Of a stretch of 64,000 bases of DNA, positions 33,036 through 45,115 are shown in pieces. Made by a program: the position numbers and the translations under genes. The stretch is from positions 11,346,001-11,410,000 of the forward strand of contig NC_088307.1 in assembly GCF_032854445.1 (NCBI RefSeq). Direction: 5' to 3'. Origin of the DNA: Liolophura sinensis (lineage: Eukaryota > Mollusca > Polyplacophora > Chitonida > Chitonidae). The first letter of the stretch is position 1. Each line of letters begins with the position of its first letter. Below the pieces are notes generated by a model. The model saw only the letters and a program-made list of their open reading frames with translations, ran no database searches and was not told where the DNA came from.

Positions 33036-36000
33036 ATGTCAATATTTTGCCTATTAATAATCTGTGGCTTTGCAGGTAAGTGCAATAACTATTTAAACAT
33101 GATCTGCATGAGAAAGAAAATACATTGGATATCTTTAAAATTAAATATTACTGTAATAAAGAATTAATTATACATTTTGTCATCTGAAAAAATCACCATG
33201 ATTTACATCATCGAGTCTTTTTTTTTTCCTACTGTATGGTTTAAAACAGTTTTTGACATTTCGGCCCTATCCCCAATTCTTATTTAAATTCGCCACTTTA
33301 TACATGTATTCCTATTTTAGTGAAATTATTCACCAACACTTATTAATAGATGTTTAAATGCTTTGGATATCATTTCATTTCCATTTTTCAGAGCGTATCT
33401 GCTATCTTATATATCAATTCGTCTAGCCCCCCAAAATTAATCTCATTAGCCTTCAGTATTCCCTGAAAAAGTATTTCCTTGAAAAAAAAATTGACAAAGC
33501 GTGTCTATGAATCTTTTGTCTTGTCTTTTCCACGACGCCTTTGTCCTATGTACATGGTCTTTATACATGCGCCCCCCCCCCCCCCCGCCAGCCACGGTGC
33601 GAGGGGGGTGTATAATTGCTACTATAGTTAGAATAACACCGTATCTCAGGTAAACTTACGAGCCCACATATCCCTGGTTACGTCTGACCGTTTGCCACTT
33701 TTCACACTGTAATCTCTACCAAGATTCTTTTGGCGGACTAAGCATCCCAGAGACCTGGTCCCTTTGCACTGTTTTCATGTTATTGTATATTAAACGTGAT
33801 GACAACACAGCAATTTTAGTAATTCTAGACCAGTGACGTCTAATAAATTGCAATAAGCATCACTGCATTTATGTTACATAATTTTACTAGAGCCATGGTG
33901 CTAGAGAGCTACTGTTTAAGCATATACGTGAACAGTTAGAATAAAACCCTAACTGAGGTAAATTAACAAGAGACCATATTTCACTTGTTACGTGTGACCA
34001 TTTGTCAATATTCACACTGTCGGCGCTGTTCTGGGTTTGCTCTCTATGCTGTAATCCTATTATTATATACCACAGCCGCAGAGCGTCCCATTAACCCGGC
34101 AGAGTTCCCCAAAACTACGAAACTCATCACAGATCTAGCCGGAGTTGCTGGACAATCCTCTGCCTTACATATATGCGTCAACAAAGTGGACACTCCTCTA
34201 GACAAGACCATCCATTTTGGCGATCAAGTGGTTCAAATTAGCGACAAGATGAAGAAGATAGAGCAGAGGACGGAAGTGACGATAGATATCATGAATACTG
34301 TGATGTTGATACCTTACGTGGGACAGGCAGCGTCCATCGTCCTTCACCCAGCGGTGGCCGTCCTTAATACTATCAAGTCTGGGGTAAGTGCGCAAGGAAT
34401 ATGCTCGACTGCTACAGTTATGGTGTGAGGGTTCACTTTGTAAATGCTTGTCCTAAAATCCGTGGCGATTTTCTTTGGCTTGGGTAGCCATTTTCCTAAA
34501 ATTAGCATGAGTTTCAATTCAAACCCAGCGATGGTCGTTATCAACTTCAACAAGTCTGAGGTAAGCGTGCAAGACACATATGTTCCTGTGCTACAGTTAT
34601 GGTGAGAGGATTTTTTTGGACTCGGTAGCACTCCACCTAGAAATAACCTGTTGTCTTTGTCTTTTTCTTTCAGCGTTCAGTTTTTATAAGTAAGTCTCTT
34701 AATACAGTTCGTCTATTAGTAGTGGCCTCATTGCAGTTTGTAAAGATATTAGGATAAGAAGCAAACACGAGTAAAAAAGGCGTCATGTCCAGAAGTCTAG
34801 AGATACTGGACATTCAGAACTAAACTGTGCGCGCGCACAGAAAACCATACCTGTGCGACTTGAGGCTTAGTGAGCACAAGGTGACAGGTCATGTACGACT
34901 TGGTTAAGTATCACTATACTGTGACCAGGTGGAGCCTCGTGTCTTTTGTATCTTACACATCTTTTCAGAAAAACACTGCATTGATATATTCTGACGGTAG
35001 AAACAGTCTTTATATAACAGAAAAAAGCGATGTTAATGCTATATATATAATGTCTGGACTTATATAAAAGGCAATAGACTAGAAAACTAACCAAGTCAGT
35101 TAAAGGATTCCTTGATATGCGTACAGATCAGAAAATAACACAGTTATTTTTGGGTTTCGAGATTTCCCAATTCTTCCAACCAGCAATTCTTTTTTTATTA
35201 TTTAGATAGCGAAGGTCGAGCCGATTGTTGCCGGGTTTGCCAATAAGCTACATACATGGACTGCTCCTCTCCAGACGGTACAACACAAAATTGACTGGGT
35301 GACGGCTAAAATTGGCGCATTTACCAACATTGTGTCCACCAGTGAGTTTTTATACCATGCATTTTCTCAATACCGAAGGAATTATCTCCTTTCTAACATA
35401 TACTACAAGAATTGCTCATAATATGATGAAAATTTTGGTATTTAGGGAGTTTATATTCAGGACAGTAGTTGAAATATAATGTGTGCATTAGTTGAATGTT
35501 GTTTTGGAAATGGCTCTTGCGATTATCGACTTGGAACGCCCTTTACGGACTACGAATGGTATACAAATGTCGGACATGACGCTTATATTTTGGCAATGGA
35601 TCTATTGGATTTGGAATCTATCTACAATGTCTCATTAGTTAGATTCAAATTGTAATTTTCAAATGGACAGCGACATTCTCATGACTCCTAATGTTATATG
35701 GTTGATCAATAATGAGGTAATGTAGGATGAACCTTGGTTACTGGTGTGTAAGCCCCTTTAAGGATATTATGATGTAAAACACGACAGCTTGGAGAGTACA
35801 ACGAGTGAAGCGACCACAACAGCTCTTAAGATTTCGCTCTAACGTCCCCATTTCTTGATGCATACGTTCCCATTTCTTGATGCATACGTCCCCATTTCTT
35901 GATGCATACGTCCCCATTTCTTGATGCATACGTCCCCATTTCTTGATGCATACGTCCCCATTTCTTGATGCATAAAGGATAAATTTAAACATGTTCACAT

Positions 36001-39000
36001 TGAGACATTTCCTCAGAGATGAAACTCAAAGGAGTAACTATTTCTCAAGGAGACAAAATATCTTCCGTATTTCTTATACAAGTCAACCAAAAGCCATAAT
36101 TTAATTTACTTTTGCGACAGTTGATGCCAAAGCAATGGCGGCGGAAGGATGTGCCAACTCACTTCCGGTTGGCAGAACAAAAGTGATCCACGCGCTGGAA
36201 GGTGTTTCCGGCAAATTAGATATCATTCCGCATGGATTCAGCCACCTACTGGGAGAAGTTAACAAGGGCTGCCAAAAAGTGCAAGGTGTCCTCGGGAAAC
36301 TCCACCTACTGCGCAGACGCAGAGGATTACCAAGTCTCAGCAAAGTGAACCGTAAGCTTATGGATTTAAATTTATATTTATGTTTAAGGCTCCATCAAAA
36401 GACGCCATAGTTTGCTGCGATAGCACTGCTCTTTGTTGTTCATTTTCATAATGAGCACCACTACATTAATCGGACATGGAAAGCTTTACCGGTTTTTATT
36501 CATAAAACAAATAACAAAATAGCTAAAATTAAAAAAAAAAGTTATTGTTTTCACAAAACGTTTTTTTCGCTATATGTGTGACGTTTCATTCGGGTTCCAT
36601 TTCAGACGTTTTGGACGCCATTTTGTCGGCATTTGGACCGCTGGGGCACTTTTTGGATGAGGTCGACCACGTGCTGCACAAAAAGTTCTGTCTGCTTAAA
36701 AGGTATCTGTATGCTCATCATTCAACCTTTCTCTGTAGCTTGAATATTTGAACCTGCCTTCTGTATTAGGTTCTGTCGTCTTGAAAGGTCGGAGCACTTG
36801 ATGGCCAAGTGATTGATACCGCATTTGACACCACTAACGTCGGTAGTGGATCTACACCAGGAAATTAGAAAATTTGTTGAAATTATAACAGAAAATAGCT
36901 CTGATATTCATTCAAAGAGATATGATTAACAATTCTCGTGGATCTCGATTCAGCAATTGTATCAACACAACAGGATTTTTCTGCGGCGAAATATTTAACA
37001 AACAAAGTAAAAGCCATTTGTCTTCTGTTTTTAGATTACCAGATTTAATATTCCATTAAAACAACTACAATATTAATATAGACTGAAGTCCCGAAGCTCG
37101 TGTTTGTTGCTGTTTTTTTTTAACTTTTGCAATTTGTTTATGTTTAAAACACAACATAAGCCTACAGGGCTTCATAGGACAAGATGCTATGGCGCATTGT
37201 TTAGACTACAGTCACATTACATCCACACGCACAAACATATACATGCACACATACACGCACATATACACGTACTCATACATCCATACATACACGCACATAT
37301 ACACGTACTCATACACCCATACATACACGCACATACACACGCACACATACACGCACACTTACACATCCACATCCATTTTGATTTGTGAACTTTTCATAAA
37401 AGGCTCCATCTGTTTATCATGAACTGTGTTCACAGCCTTGAGGAATTAGTTAAAGCCGGTGTGAAAATTGGAAAGGAAGTGGCTAAAGGTGCAGAGCACA
37501 TCGGAAAAGAAGTGATCAAGGGAGCTAAGCACATCGTTGATGAGGCCGGCCATGTGTGGGTGGAGGTAGACAAAGCCGCTGAGCATGTCATTCACGAGGT
37601 AGGACACGGCATCGAGCACGCTGGCAAGGAAATCATTAAAGGCGCCGAACATGTTGTTCACGAAGTTGGTAAAGGCGCCGAACACGTTGGTCACGAGGTT
37701 GTAAAAGGCGTCGAACACGTTGGTCACGAGATTAGCAAAGGTGTCCACCACATTGGTCACGTGCTTCATCACATCTTCGGTCGACGGGAGCTGGAAGAGA
37801 ACCTGTACCTCGTCGACGGAAACCTGTACTTACTGGTAAATGTAAGTGACGAGATAGATTGTTGAAGAAAAATGTTTATTTATTTAATTTATTTTTTTTA
37901 TTTGGTTGGTGTTTGACGCCATATTCAATAACACGTTACTTATACGGATGGTGGGAGGAAACCGGGCAGCGCCCTGGGGAAACCAAGACAATCCGCTGGT
38001 TATGACTCTTCAACCTATATACCCGTGCGGTGGTTGATTGGGTTTTCTGCACCCATTAGCCCCTGTCGTGTTTGTTGGTTAGGTTTCCTCCACCCATTAG
38101 CCTCTGTCGTGTTTGTTGGTTAGGTTTCCTTCACCCATTAGCGTCTGCCGTGTTTGTTGTTTAGGTTTCCTCCACCCATTAGCCTCTGCCGTGTTCGTTG
38201 GTTAGGTTTCCTCCAACCATTAGCGTCTGCCGTGTTTGTTGGTTATGTTTCCTCCAACCATTAGCGTCTGCCGTGTTTGTTGGTTAGGTTTCTTCCACCC
38301 ATTAGCCTCTGCCGTGTTCGTTGGTTAGGTCTCCTCCACCCATTAGCCTCTGCCGTGTTTGTTGTTTAGGTTTCCTCCACCCATTAGTGTCTGCCGTGTT
38401 CGTTGGTTATGTTTTCTCCACCCATTAGCCTCTGCCGTGTTTGTTGGTTAGGTTTCCTCCACCCATTAGCCTCTGCCGTGTTTGTTGGTTAGGTTTCTTT
38501 CACCCAAACCTAACCATCATTTAAATGTAAAAGAAATATTCAGTACAACTTAGTAAAGGCACTGATGTAGATAAATACATACAAATCACTCAGTTATCTC
38601 TAAACCTCGGTTTCTTCCTACCATAATGCTGGCCGCTGTTGTAAAAGTGAAATATTCTTCAGGACGGCGTGATAGATGTACAGCATAGAGAGTAAATCCA
38701 GAGCAGCGGCGACACTGTGACAGTTGACAAATGGTCACACGTAGCCGCTGAAATACGGCCTTTTGTCAATTTACCTCAGTTAGGGTTTTATTTTAACTGT
38801 TCATGTAAATGCATAAATAGTAACAAATTACACGCCCCTTAGAACCATGGCTCTAGCAGAATTAGGTAAAAAAAAAATGCAGTGAAGTTAATTGCAATTT
38901 ATTATACATCACCGGTCTAGAATTACTCAAAATGCTGTGTTATATATTTATATAACTAAACAGTGCAACAAAAGTAAGTTCCCCCCAAAACGTTGTTTGA

Positions 39001-40715
39001 TATCTCCCGTGTTATGTACCAGATCGCAATGAAATTTTGCACACACCATCCCAGTAATCCGACGGACGTGGTATATCAAGGATTAACGTACTGGCGCAGT
39101 TGTGCGCTGATGGGTATGCGCAAACTGAAAACCGGTCGATTTTGAAAATTTCACAAAAGGAGTTTTGATTTCATCAGAGAATTCGTGTTACCAGTCCTGA
39201 AATATTCGTGCGGGTGGGCATTGAGGACATGATACACACCGCAAGAAATTCATGCGGTTAAACATAACCTGCATCGGGTCTGAGCTGGTCAGTAAAAGGT
39301 TCTCGGACCTGAATCGCCCACACTGCACTCTATATATTTGTAACCAGTTTTGTATTGCAACAGTGGTTTTCACTCAAACAATGAATAACATAAAGTCTAT
39401 ACAAAATAGGAAGCAACCTGAATCACTTTAAGTGGGTTAAATACTGCGAGACTACGAAGAAGTTGAAGTTGTTGTTGTCGTCAGTGTGATTTATTCTTTT
39501 TTTCAGGGAAGTATGAATACGCGCACGCGCAGAGGCATCGATGTTTGCGTGAGTCTAAGCGACATTCTCAAGGGAGTGAACGCGATCACGGGAGGTCTGA
39601 TTGGTAAAGCTGAGGGTCTTATTGACAAACTTTTCCACGGGAAAAGTCCATTCCACATTCCAGGTAAAAAAGCTATGTGCGATCTATGTAGGCTTTTTGT
39701 GTTGATACTTACCGCTCCACAAGTAACTCTGTCGGTGTGTCGGTCGGTCAGTGGTCCTGTCGGTTGGCCGTTTTGTCCGCCATTCAAGTCACAAGCATTG
39801 CTTTCAGCTTGTCTTCATAATGTCACCTGTCCTGAAAACTGATGTGCTGATATGACATTAAATATCTCTGCAAGGAAGAGTCAAGACATAGAAACCCTTA
39901 CGTTTCAGAAAAGTGGGGTCGAATATCTTGACAGACTGAGTAACATGGTCCTCATGTATAGGTTGGTACAAACGATGAATGCAATGAGCAGTATTTGATT
40001 TCCGCTGAAATATCGGGAGAATTACGGGATTTTGCCAGTTGGAGTAAGGAACCTCGACCTTATTAACCAGTGCCCTCCAACATAAATAGCTATTGGGTAT
40101 TTAGAAGATCAACGCAAATGGAAAACACATGAACAATCTTCCGATATCAATTTCTAATTGTCAATATGAGTCGCGTTAAATAGTGATGTCTACAGCAAAA
40201 TGACAAACCTTCCTGCAGTCTGTTATTCCCACTCTCAAAATCTCGTGCTTCTCGCGAGATCTTCAGGAAAACATCTTTGAACTTGTAATTGTTTCCAGGT
40301 CTCTCCACCGACGTCCTGCACATTGGATCCCTTTTCCACAACCTGAACTTTGCATCGATCCTTCCCAGCGCTAAAGACCTTCTCAAGTTGCCGCAGTTAA
40401 ACATGGAGAATATCCTTAAGCTAAATGTGAAGCTGTTTGATCAGATGTTACCGCAGTGTGCCGCGACATTTGGTATGTAAAAATATTTTTTTTAATTTTT
40501 CTTATTAACAATCAATGTTTTATAACGTTAATAGCCTTATGTTAACGCTAAATTTTGGTGCTTTTGGTCGATGTTTCTTAGGTCTAGTTTGTTCGCAATA
40601 AGCAGAATATGAGGCATTCCAGAAACTGTTCAGGGCAGAAATCTAAATAATAGGACATTTATGTGAATTTATAGAGTCACTTTCTTGTTTTGCAGCTAAA
40701 GTCCACTTTGGATAA
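33036..40715 (+). CDS. Gene A: secreted precursor of an unrecognised tandem family
   Basis: Nine coding exons: 33036-33075, 34076-34383, 35206-35341, 36121-36351, 36606-36702, 37436-37841, 39507-39663, 40299-40472 and 40696-40715. They sum to 1569 nt (522 aa) with consistent GT-AG sites. Exon 1 is a signal peptide. Residues 14-238 are helix-rich with no known domain; Cys falls in HIC, EGC and KGC contexts. RRRR (226-229), GRR (386-388) and RTRR (412-415) are basic cleavage-type sites. Residues 283-381 are nine exact 11-residue repeats of the GKGAEHVGHEV kind, rich in His (18 between 283 and 388 including HHIFG). Six mature cysteines match gene B. A 3' UTR intron starts four bases after the stop codon (donor 40720), with a possible acceptor at 41297-41298. 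A 5' UTR intron separates it from the promoter module. Function unknown. Confidence 0.85.
33571..33588. repeat. Poly-C tract in gene A intron 1
   Basis: A run of roughly 16 C flanked by GCG and GCC. Confidence 0.8.
33745..34060 (+). repeat. Repeat X1 abutting exon 2 of gene A
   Basis: This shares gtgatgacaacacag-aatttt, attctagaccag-gacgtct, aataaaaccc-taac and gtgtGACCATTTGtcaa with the other X1 copies. It ends in CTCTCTATGCTGTAATCC, 15 bases or so before the exon 2 acceptor. Confidence 0.65.
35845..35975. repeat. 22-bp minisatellite, 6 units
   Basis: The unit is CCCCATTTCTTGATGCATACGT without its last bases in some copies. It lies in gene A intron 3. Confidence 0.9.
37210..37375. repeat. 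CA-rich simple repeat just before exon 6
   Basis: Repeats of ACACGCACATA and TACACGTACTC lie about 60 bases upstream of the exon 6 acceptor of gene A. Confidence 0.85.
37880..38005 (-). repeat. SINE-A copy, partial
   Basis: TTTGGTTGGTGTTTGACGCC through GGTGGGAGGAAACCGGGC to AATCCGCTGG. The head is missing. Confidence 0.75.
38030..38510. repeat. 41-bp minisatellite, about 12 units
   Basis: The unit GTTTGTTGGTTAGGTTTCCT then CCACCCATTAGCCTCTGCCG T repeats in gene A intron 6 with few differences. Confidence 0.95.
38585..38670 (+). repeat. SINE-A 3' fragment
   Basis: CGGTTTCTTCCTACCATAAT, GCTGGCCGCTGTTGTAAAAG, AAATATTCTTCAGGACGGCG. Confidence 0.7.
38685..38955 (-). repeat. Repeat X1, reversed copy
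   Basis: The minus strand matches the X1 copies upstream of the exons, including the aaccctaactgaggtaaatt stretch and the ccatggttctaagg region. Confidence 0.65.
38960..39480. other. Gene A intron 6, unclassified
   Basis: The segment from about 38960 (cagtgcaacaaaagtaag) looks like the end of a DNA transposon by style, but no transposase is readable. Confidence 0.3.
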
Positions 40716-41937
40716 AAAGGTAAGTTGAAATGGGGACTACTGCAATGACGTCCATGGCTAAGTTTTTCATTTTGCCTCTTTCTGAGTGTTCTACTGATCT
40801 TTAATACAAAGATATTTTATATTTGTTTGGGATAAAAGATTTTCTAATAGAAAATATGTTTCAACGCTAAAAGGATTTCATGATATTTATTTGTCTTTAA
40901 AATGCTATTTTGGGGCGACATTTAACGTCAATTACTGTGTATAGTTTCGGGTGTGCAAAAAAAAGTAACTGAAATCGCATGTAAATGAAAAGCAAAAAAA
41001 TTGTCTGTCTGGGAAACATTTCAGACATAATCACAGGTAAACGTTGTTCGATATATGTTGTGTTGAAACAAAGATTGTTTCGGTGTGAGTGTTAATCAAC
41101 AAATCATTACTTGCTTCTCCGCTGACAAAAGGCAAAACTTCCTTTAAAATAGCTTTTGAATTTGTAATTTTTTGTTCGAAGTTTATGCACCTATGCGAAT
41201 TGAAACGACACTAGAACATGAAGCACTCGGTCTCCGGGAAAAGCTACTTTTATCTTCATTGATCTGTAAAGTATTCTATAATTTCTTCTTTGTTTCAGTA
41301 AAGTCTGGCATCAGCGGATCGATGCTGTTGTTGTGTCCTCGCAATGCTTTCGCTGAAGAAATGAATCATTCTTGAGGAAGACACGCAAAATGTATTACAA
41401 GCATTTACTAACACCATATGCAATGTCTTTTCAAATTCTTGGTCTAGTGTTTAACCCCATGCGTAGTAAAACAGCCCAGCAAGTTGTGAAACACCCTACC
41501 ATGCAAACAGCACCTGCTAACCTTCAGAGATTATTGTCCATGCGAACAAAGTCCGTGACAATATTATATTTTTCGGCAGTCTTTATTATATCAAGTTTTT
41601 CTACAGAAGCTAAATGTTGACTCAACAACTTCCGTATCGTCAATCTAAACTTTGGAGGAAATATTCGCAAACACTAGGCCTTTGTCAAAGGAAGGAGTTT
41701 ATGTGTTTACCTTCCCGTTACACCGATATACCACATCCTTACTGAATTCCAAAAATGCTTAAGGCCCCGCAGAAAGCTCGGGGCCAAGAAGTTGTACCAC
41801 CAAACGTCTACCTACTCTCTTAATGAAAGCTGAAGTCGCGACATATGCATCAAACTTGAGTAGGGTCATACCAAAGACTGTAAGACTGTCACTGGCTATA
41901 AGCTCAGTACGGAGATGTTAGAACAAGGAAACAATAG

Positions 41938-42065
41938 TGCTTGGCCCGGTGTCAGTATAATGTGACTTGGTGGGGTATCAAGTCTGGTATCTTCGGCATG
42001 ATACGTCAGTGGCGGCAGCACTTTGGCGGCATGGACTTGTCCAGAACCAACTGCGTTAACTGCAT
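41938..42065 (+). repeat. SINE-C fragment
   Basis: TTGGCCCGGTGTCAGTATAA, TGTGACTTGGTGGGG, GGCAGCACTTTGGCGGCATG. Confidence 0.7.
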
Positions 42066-42102
42066 GTGTATTCTTAAAAAGTCAAAACGTCTCATTAAAG
42101 AG

Positions 42103-42392
42103 TGAATGAGTGAGTGCTTGGGGTTTAACGTCGTGTTCAACAATTTTTCAGTCATGTGAAGACGAACGAATCCTTAGGGTGTATGTAATGTACCTCCTCG
42201 TTGCAGGACGGCTTTCCGCCTCTCTTATCGAAGGCAGGTAAGCCGCCCGGTAAGAGCCATTACACTGATACGGGTCAACCAGTCGTTGCACTATACCCTT
42301 CATGCTGAACGCGTGAATTGATCAAGGATTGAACCTGGATCTACCGCTCCCAAAGCGGACGATCTACAAACTGTGCTATCCGGGCCGGTGCA
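42103..42392 (-). repeat. SINE-B copy with internal deletion
   Basis: The tail (TGCTTGGGGTTTAACGTCG) through head (AACTGTGCTATCCGGGCCGG) is present, but the part around 42310 is shortened. Confidence 0.8.
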
Positions 42393-42435
42393 TATTAAAG
42401 AACGAGACGCTCAAATGCACCTACCGTATAAGGAC

Positions 42436-42658
42436 ATATCAGCTTGGGATTGCTCTTCTCTCCACACCACTCTTCCTCCCAAAAAATTCCGAGAAATTCA
42501 TCACTAATTATGACTGTTTTCAATAACACCTTTCATCGCTATATTAATATCAGCTTGGGATTTCTCTTCTTTCCACACCACTCTTCCTCCCAAAAAATTC
42601 AGAGAAATTCATCACTAATTATGATTGTTTTCAATAACACCTTTCATCGCTATATTAA
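42436..42658. repeat. 111-bp direct duplication
   Basis: The two units begin at the same ATATCAGCTTGGGAT motif at 42436 and 42547 and differ at a handful of bases. Confidence 0.9.
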
Positions 42659-42919
42659 CACGAGAAACAGCATAGCCTTCTTCAGTTCATGGATTACCAC
42701 TCATGATTACCACTCATGGCATATATCGTTGTTCATCGAGTTACTTGAAATTCTCACAAATATCTATGTGAAATTCGGGGAAACCATGTATCAAGAATGT
42801 GTAGGTATCGATACAAGTTGCGTCCTTACGCCCTCCCTCCTTTTAGCTGGCCTGTACTTGTTCTCATAATCAATACGACTATATGCAGGAGTAATCTTTA
42901 GCAAACTCAGTCATTCAAA

Positions 42920-43090
42920 TTCATCCAGCCCTATGTGGAGGTTTTTGAAGGTCTTCAGCAACCTGCGGATGGTCGTGTGTTTTCCCCGAGCTCTGCCCGC
43001 TGTCCTGCTTCCATAATGCTGACCGCCGTCGTATAAGTGAAATATTCTTGAGTACGGCGTAAAACACCCATCAAATAAATAAATAAAATC
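42920..43090 (+). repeat. SINE-A copy, head truncated
   Basis: CAGCAACCTGCGGATGGTCG to GAGTACGGCGTAAAACACCC and AAAT repeats. Confidence 0.8.
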
Positions 43091-43569
43091 ATTCAAATTC
43101 ACTTAACGGGATAATGATAATCTGCTGGTTATAAGCCACCAGCACAAACAGCAAAGGTTATCAAAGGTATTTATCCACCTTCCTTGGATTTAAAGGAAAC
43201 TACACACTCTTCAGATGGTACATTTTACTTAGACTTGTATTGTTACAAAAGTCAAAACGGTTTCCAGGATAAATAATGATGATGTAAATTATCTTTACGT
43301 GGATAATCAGAAAACAATTTCTACAAGTGTAAGGGTTCTTGCCCTAATATTACACGCGTGTAGATTATCATACCTCATGTATGCTTTATTGATTGTGTTT
43401 ATTGAGGACGGTACTAGGTTATCAAATCAGAGAGCAAGTCCTGCGTCTGATATCGGATGTTTTCTTTAACATTCCAAAAGTACCCTCCCTTAAAGTGCCT
43501 TTCATAAGACCAGATTCAGGGTACGGGAACAGTAAGATTAGTACTCGCCTTGCATTATAATAAAATACT

Positions 43570-44050
43570 TACAGCAGAGAGCGAAAAATCCAAAGCAGCA
43601 AAGCCAATGTTTATTTATTATAAACTTTATTTATTTGATTGGTGGTTCTACGCTGTACTCAAGAATATTTCATTTATACGGCGGATGCCAACAATAAGGC
43701 GAAAGGAAACCGGGCAGAGCTAGGCGGAAATTAAAAGGCATGTGGTGAATATTGGCAAGTAAACTCACGTAAGCCAGTCAAATACGGGGTCTAGTTAATT
43801 TACTTCAGTTAAAGTTTTTTTCTAACTCTTCATGTAAATACTTCAATACTAGATAATTACACGTTCCCAACCCCCAGCTCAATGGCTTCAGCAGAATTTG
43901 CTAATAAAAAATAGAAAGGTGTTAGTTACAATTTATTAGACGTCCCTGGTCAAGAATAACTCAGCATGCTGTATACTATCATCACATTTAACATTCAAAG
44001 ACATTACAACAATGCAAAGAGAACAGGCCTCTGGGATGCTTAGCCCACCA
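43570..44050 (-). repeat. Repeat X1, reversed, carrying a SINE-A
   Basis: X1 in reverse is interrupted at about 43625-43735 by a partial SINE-A in reverse (TTTGATTGGTGGTTCTACGC to AAACCGGGCAGAGC). It is followed directly by repeat X2. Confidence 0.6.
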
Positions 44051-44099
44051 GCAGAATCCAGGTTTATGCAGCAAGATGTATCCGAAATCTGTTCATTCG

Positions 44100-44550
44100 T
44101 ATTCCAGCCGTCAACCACGGACGTTCCAGGGAAATAATTGCAAGGCCATTTTCCAAAACAACTTATATCACAAAACACAAAAAAAACTAAGAAAGTATAT
44201 AAAATACGAAAATAAGACGGAACCATACAAAGAGAAACAGTCAACAGTTTGCTATGATGTTGGAAAGAAGCGAGGTGTGTTCTAGGCGACTGAGTCAAAT
44301 CAGTATTCCAATCGTCTACCATGCTAGAATATCAGTCGCCGATAACAAAATATGTATCTCAGATGCGCTTTGATTTCAATTGTTCATTTATCCGTCTAAT
44401 TCAACATGGGTTAAGCAGAATTAGACACAATCATGAAAAAGAGCGCCAGAGATTCTGGACGTTTGCCCATATCTACTTACAAGAGAATTATACTCATTGC
44501 TAAACTTTAGAAATGTTGAGTGAAGGTGTTTGGTGGCACTTAAGCGATTG
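44100..44550 (+). repeat. Repeat X2 upstream of gene B
   Basis: This shares gaaataattgcaaggcca, aagtata-aaatacgaaa, gcagaattagacacaatca and gagattctg with 32205-32560. It also shares the caacagtttgctatgatgtt segment with 53340-53400. Confidence 0.65.
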
Positions 44551-44635
44551 ATAGTGTTCAAAAGCGTACGGGTCATATCCGAAGGAGAACTATATCGCTG
44601 TTCTCAATTCAGATCGTTAACACTTGTCAGGATGA

Positions 44636-44732
44636 GATAATGTTATCAATTTTACGCCAGGTGCGTCGTTTTCCAACTGTTTAACCCAGTCAACCTTACC
44701 TAAGGGCCATTCTTGTGACACACTCAGGACAG
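44636..44732 (+). promoter_or_regulatory. Promoter module and 5' UTR exon of gene B
   Basis: GATAATGTTATC (44636-44647) and CAGGTG (44658-44663) are ten bases apart. They are followed by a likely untranslated exon ending CAGGACAG|GTAAGT at 44732. The exon shares CTTGTGACA-like sequence with that of gene A. Confidence 0.6.
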
Positions 44733-45115
44733 GTAAGTTGTATGTCCAGGTCTCAAATTTTTTCTCCTTTTTTGGTTTTCCAAAAAATCATATTTTCTTT
44801 TATGTTACGTGAAATTGTGAAAAAATTATCTCGTCTAGCAGCAGTTGAAATGAGAATCATAATTTAAAACAGAAATTTTAATGTGTTTTTCACCATATGT
44901 ATAGCAATAAAATAGAGATGAAGTTCTATTCAGTTTTTTACGCATGTATCAGTTACTAGAGACTAGAAATGATGCATGCCTCACAGTTCATTTCAGTTGT
45001 ACAGTTATCTACATGTTTTTCTCTTCATAAGTTGGTATTTCTGAATTCTTCTTACCGTGCTTACAACAGGACCGTCTCTCAAGCACAGCTGTGTCGCTTG
45101 AATCCAGTCCCAGCC

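Larger units (their letters stand above)
40716..44635. other. Region between genes A and B
   Basis: This holds the presumed 3' UTR of gene A, SINE-C, SINE-B and SINE-A copies, a 111-bp duplication, repeat X1 (reversed) and repeat X2. Frames at 41372-41620 and 42444-42869 have no splice or homology support. Confidence 0.45.

Noticed and set aside
37446-37772. Antisense open frame opposite exon 6 of gene A (likewise 48811-49282 opposite gene B)
   Set aside because: Codon bias and 11-mer periodicity keep the antisense frame open. The sense strand has the splice sites and paralogue conservation.
42444-42869. 141-codon frame with internal repeat
   Set aside because: It is explained by the 111-bp direct duplication; nothing else supports it.
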